Notes under the pieces: generated by a model | What the model saw: the letters and a program-made list of their open reading frames with translations, nothing else | Database searches by the model: none | Told to the model about the DNA's origin: nothing | Shown: positions 57,743 to 64,000 of the stretch, in pieces | Numbering within the stretch: the stretch's first letter is position 1 | Layout of the letters: each line of letters opens with the position of its first letter | Assembly: GCA_021817825.1 (NCBI GenBank) | Contig: JAKAFS010000001.1 | Coordinates: 1 to 64,000 of the forward strand | From: Deltaproteobacteria bacterium | GTDB lineage: Bacteria; Desulfobacterota; Syntrophia; Syntrophales; UBA5619 | Direction: 5' to 3' | DNA: 64,000 nucleotides | Made by a program: the position numbers and the translations under genes

Positions 57743-58432
57743 CTATGTCCGACGGCCGAGGATGACCTCACCCAAGACCATATCCTCCGCCGTGGTCAAT
57801 TTGATGTTCGCCTCTGCGCCGGGGATCATCCGCACGGCGGTTCCCATGGCCTCCACGAGCCCGGCGTCGTCGGTGGCCGAAATCCCGTCCCGCGCCGCCT
57901 TTTCATAGGCGGCCAGGAGGATCGAGCGGTGAAAGGCCTGGGGCGTCTGGGTCAGCCAAAGTCTCTGCCGGTCCAGCGTCTTTTCCACCCAGCCGGCGGG
58001 GTTCACCTCTTTGACCGTATCTTTCACCGGCACGCCGAGGCTCACGGCGCCGTACTTGCGGGCGGCAGCCACGCTCTGTTCGATCAGCGCCGCCGTCACG
58101 AAGGGACGGACCGCGTCATGGACGACGATGATTTCCTGTTCGACACGCAGCTGGTCAAGGGCGTTGCGGACCGAGTCCTGCCGCTCCCGACCGCCCGCCA
58201 GGATCAAGCCGACCTTGGAAAGGCCGTAGGGCTCGACGATCCGCTGCCGGACCTCCGGGATATCCCCTTCCGGGACGGCAAGGTAAATCTCATCGATGTC
58301 CGGCGAGTCCTGGAAGGGACGCAGGGTGCGGGCAAGGACCGGAATACCCGCCAGCGGCAGATATTGCTTGGGCACTCCTCCCCCCATCCGTCTGCCGACC
58401 CCTCCGGCAGGGATGATTGCCAGCGTCTTCAT
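57743..58432 (-). CDS. ispD: 2-C-methyl-D-erythritol 4-phosphate cytidylyltransferase
   Basis: This 229-residue enzyme precedes IspF in the MEP pathway. MKTLAIIPAGGVGRRMGGGV has the CTP-binding loop with PKQYLPLAG following, and EQEIIVVHDAVRPFVT and ATDDAGLVEAMGTAVRMIPG are family motifs. It starts just after the terminator of the PIN/TRAM gene, so its own promoter must be in that 60-bp gap or inside the upstream gene. Confidence 0.97.
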   Translation of the reverse strand: MKTLAIIPAGGVGRRMGGGVPKQYLPLAGIPVLARTLRPFQDSPDIDEIYLAVPEGDIPEVRQRIVEPYGLSKVGLILAGGRERQDSVRNALDQLRVEQEIIVVHDAVRPFVTAALIEQSVAAARKYGAVSLGVPVKDTVKEVNPAGWVEKTLDRQRLWLTQTPQAFHRSILLAAYEKAARDGISATDDAGLVEAMGTAVRMIPGAEANIKLTTAEDMVLGEVILGRRT

Positions 58433-58443
58433 GATCCAGGTCC

Positions 58444-58483
58444 CAAAAATAAAACGGCCCGGCGCTTTAAAACTGCGCCGGGC
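58444..58483 (-). terminator. Intrinsic terminator after the PIN/TRAM gene
   Basis: On the minus strand a perfect 9-bp stem (GCCCGGCGC with GCGCCGGGC) is followed by GTTTTATTTTT. It lies 11 bp after the stop codon and upstream of ispD. Confidence 0.9.
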
Positions 58484-58494
58484 TCAAGAAACAT

Positions 58495-59520
58495 TTAAGG
58501 TTTCGGAGCGCCCCCGTAGATGGGCTTCTTGTCGGCGATCACGGCCTTCAGTTCCGAAAAGATCATCCTGCCGGCCGTCGTCTGCAGGACGCTGGTGACC
58601 AGCGCCTCGACGTTCATCCCCTGGTACTTCTGGGCGTTGTCCACGATAATCATCGTGCCGTCGTCCAGATAGGCCACCCCCTGCCCCGGTTCCTTGACGT
58701 CCTTGATGATCTTCACGGTCATCATTTCCCCCGGCAGGACCACCGGCTTCAAGGCATTGGCCAGCTCATTGACATTGAGGATCTTGATCCCCTGCAATTC
58801 CGCAACTTTATTGAGATTGAAGTCGTTGGTGATGATCTTGCCCGATGTCTTTTTGGCCAGCGCCACGAGCTTGGAATCCACCCCCTTGATCTTGGGGAAA
58901 TCGTGGTCCACCACATCGATGAAAATGCCGCTGCTGCGCTGCATCCGGTTGAGGATATCGAGCCCCCGCCTGCCGCGGGCCCGCTTCATGGAATCCGAGG
59001 AGTCGGCGATGTACTGGAGTTCGTCAAGGACGAAGCGGGGAACGATCAGGTTGCCGTCCATGAAGCCCGTATCGCAGATGTCCGCGATCCGTCCATCGAT
59101 GATGACGCTGGTATCCAAAATCCGGTCTTCACCGCTCTCCCGGGTCGTCCCCCAGCCGAAGAGGGAAAACTCCTCCACCTTCTTTGAGCCGAGGACCAGC
59201 CCCAGATATCCCATGATGCCGGTCAGCAGGGCATAGATCCAGGGAACGACCTGCCTTTTCTCCATAATATTGCTGACAAAACTCAGCCCGTAGGCAAACA
59301 GGAAGGCGATCAGCAGGCCGATGAGCATCCCCACGACGCCGCCCAGAATCACCCGCAGAGAAACCTTCCGGAGGGCCTGCTCGATTTGCATGACAAAGAT
59401 GGCAATCACTGAACCTATCAATAAGCCGACAACCCACTTCCACCACTGATCATAGCTGTGATACGCGATCGAATAACCGCTTGCCGAACAGGTCAGAATC
59501 AAGATGAACCGTATGATCAT
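58495..59520 (-). CDS. PIN and TRAM domain membrane protein (YacL type)
   Basis: This 341-residue protein has four N-terminal helices (IIRFILILTCSASGYSIAYH to about residue 120). A PIN ribonuclease-like domain follows with acidic residues in ILDTSVIIDGRIADICD, FVLDELQYIADSSD and SGKIITNDFNLNKVA. A C-terminal TRAM domain comes last (VKIIKDVKEPGQGVAYLDDG). It is an inner-membrane protein with a cytosolic possible nuclease. The AGGAGGTGAAGGAT before ATG 59520 sets the start. In Bacillus the orthologue is next to ispD, as here. Confidence 0.92.
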   Translation of the reverse strand: MIIRFILILTCSASGYSIAYHSYDQWWKWVVGLLIGSVIAIFVMQIEQALRKVSLRVILGGVVGMLIGLLIAFLFAYGLSFVSNIMEKRQVVPWIYALLTGIMGYLGLVLGSKKVEEFSLFGWGTTRESGEDRILDTSVIIDGRIADICDTGFMDGNLIVPRFVLDELQYIADSSDSMKRARGRRGLDILNRMQRSSGIFIDVVDHDFPKIKGVDSKLVALAKKTSGKIITNDFNLNKVAELQGIKILNVNELANALKPVVLPGEMMTVKIIKDVKEPGQGVAYLDDGTMIIVDNAQKYQGMNVEALVTSVLQTTAGRMIFSELKAVIADKKPIYGGAPKP

Positions 59521-59691
59521 ATCCTTCACCTCCTTTCCGTTGTCATTCGCGGCGCCAGGGTCTCCCTGCACCGGTCCTCTGGAAATACATAAAAAAGATG
59601 GTAACGTATAACAATCGATGTCTTACGGTTTCCAGAGCCCCTTCCCGACTTCTCTAAAGGGGTCCGAAAGGTCAGGCAGGTCCAGCGGTGG

Positions 59692-60177
59692 TCATTGAAC
59701 GGTAAAAATCAGCCGCAGATCTTCCTCTACCTGGGTCTCTTCGGCATTGCTGGCCACGGAAATCTCTTTGATGAGGAGATTTTTCGCCGTGTCCATCATT
59801 TTTCGCTCTCCGAAGGAGAGGTTCTTGTCGCTTTTCAGGATGAAAAGATCCCGAAGGACACCGGCGATCTCAAAGACCGACCCCGTCTTGATCTTTTCCA
59901 GGTACTCGCGGTACCGCTTGTTCCAGGTCTGCTTGTCGATGGTGACGTCCTTGTTCTTAAGAATTTCATAGACTTTCGGAATTTCCGCTTTCATGATCAC
60001 TTCGCGCAGACCGACGGACTTCGCACTGTCCATGGGGATCATGATCTTCATGCCGTTGCCCATGATCTTCATGATGTAATAGAGTTGTTTGTTCCCCCCG
60101 ACCTCCCGGTTTTCGATGGCCTCGATGACCCCCACCCCCTGTGCCGGGTATACCGCCAAATCTCCTACCTTGAACAT
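59692..60177 (-). CDS. carD: CarD-family transcriptional regulator
   Basis: This 161-residue protein has the CarD/CdnL RNA-polymerase-binding domain (MFKVGDLAVYPAQGVGVIEA, YYIMKIMGNGMKIMIPMDSA) and a helical C-terminal part (KNLLIKEISVASNAEET). It probably binds the RNA polymerase beta subunit and stabilises promoter opening. A clear promoter (60214-60242) drives it. It is a global regulator and not specific to its neighbours. Confidence 0.95.
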   Translation of the reverse strand: MFKVGDLAVYPAQGVGVIEAIENREVGGNKQLYYIMKIMGNGMKIMIPMDSAKSVGLREVIMKAEIPKVYEILKNKDVTIDKQTWNKRYREYLEKIKTGSVFEIAGVLRDLFILKSDKNLSFGERKMMDTAKNLLIKEISVASNAEETQVEEDLRLIFTVQ

Positions 60178-60213
60178 TTTTCACACCATTGCTGATTTTA
60201 TTTTGAACTTGGC

Positions 60214-60242
60214 AGGTTATCACACTTTAACGAAACCGTCAA
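60214..60242 (-). promoter_or_regulatory. Promoter of carD
   Basis: On the minus strand TTGACG (-35), 17-base spacer, TAACCT (-10). The leader is about 30 bases long. Confidence 0.65.
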
Positions 60243-60340
60243 CAAGATTTCCCAGGACTCTCGCCGGAAGGTGACGACAGCTCCCCCCGAGAGAATTGCC
60301 CTTCGGCCGCCTCCATCGCCGGGGGTCGGCAATCACCTGC

Positions 60341-61306
60341 TCAGGGAAGAAAGAAGAGCGGATTTCGAGCCTTGTTTTTATAGCGGACCTCAAAGTGGAG
60401 GTAGGGTTCTTCCTGGTTGTCGATTTTGCCGAGAAAGGCGATTCGGTCCCCTTTCTTGACCCGGGCGTCTCCGCGAACGGTCCGGGTCTCCAAGTGGGTA
60501 TAAACGGTCGCGTAAGCATCGTCATGCTTGATGATGATCGTCTCGCCGTACCCCTTCAAGGGGGCCGAGTAGATCACCACACCGCCGGCTGCCGCCAGGA
60601 CCGCCGCCCCCTCGGCAGCGGCAATGCGAATGCCGTTGAGGTACATCCTGTTCGGCTGGATCCCGAACCGGGAGAGCAGTTTCCCTTTGACGGGCCAGAT
60701 AAAACGGTCCTTGTCGAACTGGAGGCCCTCTGCTTTGCCGTCGCCTTCACCGGGACGCGCCGGCGGGACCGCCGGGGCCGCGCCCTGGGTCTGAACGGGC
60801 GGGCGGGCCGGAGCGGGCCGCTCCTGCTTCGCCACCACCGGCGGCAAACTTGCAGGCGACGCTTCCGACTCCGCGGCGGGGGCCTTTTGGGCAGGCTCCC
60901 GCTTGACTGGCTCCTTGCGGGACAGCGCCGGCGCCGGCGTCTTTTTGCCCGCCGGCGGCGCATCGGGAACCGTCATGGCTTTCGGCGGCTGTTCGGATTG
61001 GACCGCCGCCAGGACGTCATCGACCACCTGGTTCGCATCGGGAATGAAGATCACGCTGTCCGCTTCGATCTGGTCCGGATTGCTGATGTTGTTGATTTCC
61101 GCCAGATCCTGAAGCTTGATGTGATAGGCCTTGGCAATGACCCAGAGCGTCTCGCCGCTTTTCACGCGATGATAGATCCCCCGGGGACCGTCGTTCTGGA
61201 TGGGAAACCCGGCGCAGGAGAGGAGGAACGCGCCCATGAGCGCCAGCCCGATGCATCTCCGGCAGGCGGGGAGTCCCCGAACCGGACCGCGGGATCGCCT
61301 AGTCAT
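60341..61306 (-). CDS. NlpD-like LysM/M23 (LytM-type) lipoprotein with degenerate metal site
   Basis: This 321-residue protein has a lipoprotein signal (LALMGAFLLSCAGF) and a LysM domain (YHRVKSGETLWVIAKAYHIK, residues 46-95). A long Pro/Ala-rich linker leads to a C-terminal LytM domain (FIWPVKGKLLSRFGIQPN, AVLAAAGGVVIYSAPLKGYG). Canonical metal residues are missing: the HxGxDI position reads MYLNGIRI, and the HxH position reads YLHFEVRY with only one His. It therefore probably activates amidases rather than cutting peptidoglycan, as E. coli NlpD does. It overlaps pcm by 4 bp, the classic pcm-nlpD pairing. The start is at ATG 61306. Confidence 0.9.
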   Translation of the reverse strand: MTRRSRGPVRGLPACRRCIGLALMGAFLLSCAGFPIQNDGPRGIYHRVKSGETLWVIAKAYHIKLQDLAEINNISNPDQIEADSVIFIPDANQVVDDVLAAVQSEQPPKAMTVPDAPPAGKKTPAPALSRKEPVKREPAQKAPAAESEASPASLPPVVAKQERPAPARPPVQTQGAAPAVPPARPGEGDGKAEGLQFDKDRFIWPVKGKLLSRFGIQPNRMYLNGIRIAAAEGAAVLAAAGGVVIYSAPLKGYGETIIIKHDDAYATVYTHLETRTVRGDARVKKGDRIAFLGKIDNQEEPYLHFEVRYKNKARNPLFFLP

Positions 61307-61962
61307 GAATGGTTCCACCCGTGCTCCCCGATGAGGTCGACAAACCGGCAACCGCCCAACTCCTCTCGCCGAAGGTCATCGGGATTCGCGGAAAGGCGGG
61401 TCAACTTCAGCAGGTTCTGGGAATGTCGGCTTCCCACGGGCACCACCAGAGACCCGCCCACGGCGAGTTGCTCGATCAGGGTCCGGGGAACCTGCGGAGC
61501 GCCGGCCGTCACCACGATCGCCGCAAAGGGGGATTCCTCTCTCCACCCATAGGTCCCGTCCCCTACCCGGATGGCCACATTGTAACAATTGAGGGCGTCC
61601 AGGGCCTTTCTCGCCCGGTTCGCCAACACGGCGATCCGTTCGATCGAGAAGACCTGATCGGCCAGTTCCGCAAGAATGGCGGTCTGGTATCCCGAACCGG
61701 TGCCGATTTCGAGCACCTTTTCCTTTCCGGTCAGGGCGACGGCGGCGGACATCAGGGCAACGATATAGGGTTGGGAAATGGTCTGCTGGCGGTCGATGGG
61801 AAGGGCGGAATCGTTGTAGGCCTGGTCGATCAATCCGGCATCGATGAAGAGATGACGGGGGATCTTTTCCATGGCCCGGAGGACCCGCTGATCGGCGATG
61901 CCTCTCGCCCTGATCTGCGCGTCGACCATCTTCATTCTCTGCTTATGAAACCGGTCTGCCAC
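61303..61962 (-). CDS. pcm: Protein-L-isoaspartate O-methyltransferase
   Basis: This 219-residue enzyme repairs isoaspartate in aged proteins with S-adenosylmethionine. VLRAMEKIPRHLFIDAGLID, YNDSALPIDRQQTISQPYIV and the SAM-binding VLEIGTGSGYQTAILAELA are typical. It sits directly before the nlpD-like gene, as in many proteobacteria. It diverges from the macrodomain gene across a 290-bp gap. Confidence 0.95.
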   Translation of the reverse strand: MADRFHKQRMKMVDAQIRARGIADQRVLRAMEKIPRHLFIDAGLIDQAYNDSALPIDRQQTISQPYIVALMSAAVALTGKEKVLEIGTGSGYQTAILAELADQVFSIERIAVLANRARKALDALNCYNVAIRVGDGTYGWREESPFAAIVVTAGAPQVPRTLIEQLAVGGSLVVPVGSRHSQNLLKLTRLSANPDDLRREELGGCRFVDLIGEHGWNHS

Positions 61963-62253
61963 ATTCCCGTCCTAAGCTGACTTTTCGGCGCTCCGGCCCC
62001 TTTTGCAACCAGCGGCCCAAACATCCTTCGGCCCTACCCGGGCCACGGTTCGCGGGCTTCAGCCCGGGGGCCAAGGCCGGCCATCATTACCATCAAAACA
62101 GCGTTTTTTCAAGCGCGAATGGCGGCTTCCGAGATCCTTCGGAAAGTTTTGCTTTACTCCGCCGCGGCCATTCGTTAAAAATAAGTCGGAAGCGGCGACG
62201 CTTGCCCCATGGATCATACCCTCCGCAAAGAGGAGAAGAAAGGAGACTGCCGC
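61963..62253. other. Divergent intergenic region between pcm and the macrodomain gene
   Basis: About 290 bp with no supported gene. A short hairpin (CGGGC-ttca-GCCCG near 62055) is visible. Promoters for both genes should lie here but no strong hexamer pair stands out. Confidence 0.4.
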
Positions 62254-62811
62254 ATGGAAGCCAGGATCAACCAGGGGACTCTGACGCTCGTCGAAGGCGA
62301 CATCACCCGGGAAGAAACCGATGCGATTGTCAATGCGGCCAACTCGCGGCTCATGGGCGGGGCCGGCGTCGACGGCGCCATCCATCGCGCCGGAGGGCCT
62401 TCCATCATGGCGGAGTGCCGGAAGATCGGCGGCTGCCCGACCGGCCAGGCCGTTATCACGACAGGGGGGAACCTGAAGGCAAAACACGTCATCCACACCG
62501 TGGGTCCCATCTATCAGGGGGGAAACCGGGGCGAAGCCCACCTGCTGCGCAGCGCCTATCTTTCCAGTCTCCAACTGGCCGCCAGCCAGGGGCTCAAAAG
62601 CATTGCTTTTCCCGCCATCAGCACCGGCATCTACGGCTACCCGCTGACCGAGGCGGCCCATATCGCTCTGAAGACGGCAGTCGATTACCTCCGGGAACGC
62701 GCCGATATCGCCCTTATCCGCTTTTGCCTCTTCGACCGCCGGACATATGAGATCTTCGCCGCCGAACTGAAAAAACTGCTGGAGCAGGAAACCGTTTCCA
62801 AAAGTTCCTGA
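62254..62811 (+). CDS. Macrodomain protein (O-acetyl-ADP-ribose deacetylase type)
   Basis: This 185-residue protein is one macrodomain. It starts at ATG 62254 after AAGGAGAC. The ADP-ribose site is seen in [34 protein letters not shown], and [20 protein letters not shown]. It should remove ADP-ribose or O-acetyl-ADP-ribose from targets, in the cytosol. It is one of few plus-strand genes, and its neighbours do not show a specific partner. Confidence 0.92.
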   Translation: MEARINQGTLTLVEGDITREETDAIVNAANSRLMGGAGVDGAIHRAGGPSIMAECRKIGGCPTGQAVITTGGNLKAKHVIHTVGPIYQGGNRGEAHLLRSAYLSSLQLAASQGLKSIAFPAISTGIYGYPLTEAAHIALKTAVDYLRERADIALIRFCLFDRRTYEIFAAELKKLLEQETVSKSS

Positions 62812-62841
62812 ACGGCAGCGGTCCCCATAGCGCTCTTCGGC

Positions 62842-63201
<360 letters not shown>

Positions 63202-63246
63202 CTATCCGAAAAGCCGCACCATCCCCCTTGACCGCAGGCAAAAACT

Positions 63247-63774
63247 GTGCGAAAAAAAACCATGCACCGAAGAAGCAGACAGTTGAAGCCGACCACCTTG
63301 GGAGAGATCCTCCAGAAGATCTTGAAGAAGCGGAACATCCCCCACACCCCGACGGACCGGCAGCTGATCGAACGCTGGCGGCGGGCGGTCGGTCCCAGGA
63401 TCTCTGCCAACACCTATCCCGATTCGCTCAAACGGGGCGTCCTGTTCGTCCGGGTCTCCGCCGCCGTCTGGATGCACCAGCTCCAATTTCTCAAGGAGGA
63501 GATCCTCGCCAAGCTCAACGAAGCGAAAGGCCCGGAGGAAATCCGCAGCCTCCATTTCGCCATCGGCGAGATCCCCGCTCCCCGTCCGGAGCGGGACGCC
63601 CCCCTGCCGGCAAAGACCGATCCGGCTCCCCTGACGGGGCGAGACCGCCGGCTGATGCAGGAAAGCCTCAATGTCATCGGGGATCCGGAGCTCCGGGAGA
63701 TCCTGGAGCGGGTCATGACCAAGGAGATCGGTCGCCGGCGTCTGCGGGAAAAGCGGCAAGGGATTGGAAAATAG
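63247..63774 (+). CDS. DUF721 / DciA-like protein
   Basis: This 175-residue basic protein has the DUF721 core (LGEILQKILKKRN, LIERWRRAVGPRISANTYPD, GVLFVRVSAAVWMHQLQFLK). DciA is a helicase loader for replication in bacteria without DnaC, and this is the likely role. After the core there is a helical tail with no clear family. GTG 63247 and ATG 63262 are both possible. Its end overlaps a convergent gene by 62 bp. Confidence 0.82.
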   Translation: MRKKTMHRRSRQLKPTTLGEILQKILKKRNIPHTPTDRQLIERWRRAVGPRISANTYPDSLKRGVLFVRVSAAVWMHQLQFLKEEILAKLNEAKGPEEIRSLHFAIGEIPAPRPERDAPLPAKTDPAPLTGRDRRLMQESLNVIGDPELREILERVMTKEIGRRRLREKRQGIGK

Positions 63775-64000
63775 CCGCCATTTCCGGACCGTATCCGCGC
63801 CCCTCGCCGTAGATGCAAAGGGGAGGCAAGACCCGCAAGGCTTCCCGTCCCCCCTTGACTCCTTCCAGAAGAACAAATTCTCCGTTCCCCCCGGGCCGGG
63901 AGTGGACGATCTGCATCCGTTTCGGTTCCAGCCGGACGGAGCGCATCCGCATCAGCAGTTCCACCAGGCGCGTCGCCGGGTAGATCGTGGTCACGCGCCC
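63713..64000 (-). CDS. C-terminal part of a tRNA1(Val) (adenine37-N6)-methyltransferase-like protein
   Basis: The frame enters from the right edge and reads the usual C-terminus of this methyltransferase group: TTIYPATRLVELLMRMRSVR, LEPKRMQIVHSRPGGNGEFV, LLEGVKGGREALRVLPPLCI, then YGPEMAAIFQ. The catalytic NPPY motif would be outside the window. It overlaps the DUF721 gene end on the opposite strand. Confidence 0.75.
   Translation of the reverse strand, partial: GRVTTIYPATRLVELLMRMRSVRLEPKRMQIVHSRPGGNGEFVLLEGVKGGREALRVLPPLCIYGEGRGYGPEMAAIFQSLAAFPADAGDRSPWS

Overview
The window is about 64 kb of mostly GC-rich bacterial chromosome, densely packed and almost entirely coded on the minus strand. 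The gene content points to an anaerobic Desulfobacterota / Syntrophales-like bacterium. This is inferred from an AcsE-type methyltransferase beside a MetF-MetV fusion and FolD, a TRAP dicarboxylate transporter, a membrane complex of the energy-converting-hydrogenase-related type, CarD and a CsgG/FlgT/LPP20-rich envelope cluster. No rRNA, tRNA or CRISPR array was seen, so the taxon is not proven.

Layout by region. 0-2 kb: TRAP transporter dctPQM. 2-3 kb: a tiny lysine-rich gene and a DUF1499 lipoprotein, both on the plus strand. 3-6 kb: folD, metF-metV and acsE, the methyl-branch folate enzymes. 6.4-9.9 kb: a four-gene operon for an acyl(malate/succinate)-CoA ligase, with a small ferredoxin gene between its two subunits, plus a CoA-ester lyase; it ends at a clear terminator. 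10-18.1 kb: a complex I / group 4 hydrogenase-like membrane complex whose large subunit has lost three of the four nickel-binding cysteines. It is preceded by a regulator that fuses a DNA-binding domain to a PTS IIA domain.

18.2-33.7 kb is an accessory region full of damage and repeats. It holds a frameshifted RelE-type toxin with an intact antitoxin and operator, a rhomboid protease, membrane proteins, an XRE antitoxin with two nonsense codons, a large AT-rich SIR2-domain gene (probable phage defence), a YhcG/DUF1016 nuclease, the stub of a helicase/restriction gene, a ParB-like gene with an amber codon, and a Tat-exported hydrolase. The 3' end of the ParB-like gene recurs twice, each time next to an accessory gene, and the hydrolase gene lies between two direct repeats. 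The locus looks like a hotspot built by repeated insertion and recombination.

33.7-44 kb: housekeeping genes (coaE, coaX, birA, nadC, valS, a TPR lipoprotein, miaA, mutL). 44-54 kb: a six-gene envelope operon bounded by a strong sigma70-type promoter (53907-53935) and an intrinsic terminator (44061-44098). It encodes FlgT-like, TPR-CsgG, CsgG-like plus six FN3 domains, a small exported protein, GNA1162-like plus FN3 plus beta-helix, and LPP20-like proteins. All are predicted to be exported, and together they are the best candidate in the window for an undescribed multi-protein system. 54-64 kb: rfbD, truA, gltX, ispF, ispD, a PIN/TRAM protein, carD, an NlpD-like protein, pcm, a macrodomain protein, a MoaE-family protein, a DUF721/DciA protein, and the end of a tRNA1(Val) methyltransferase-like gene.
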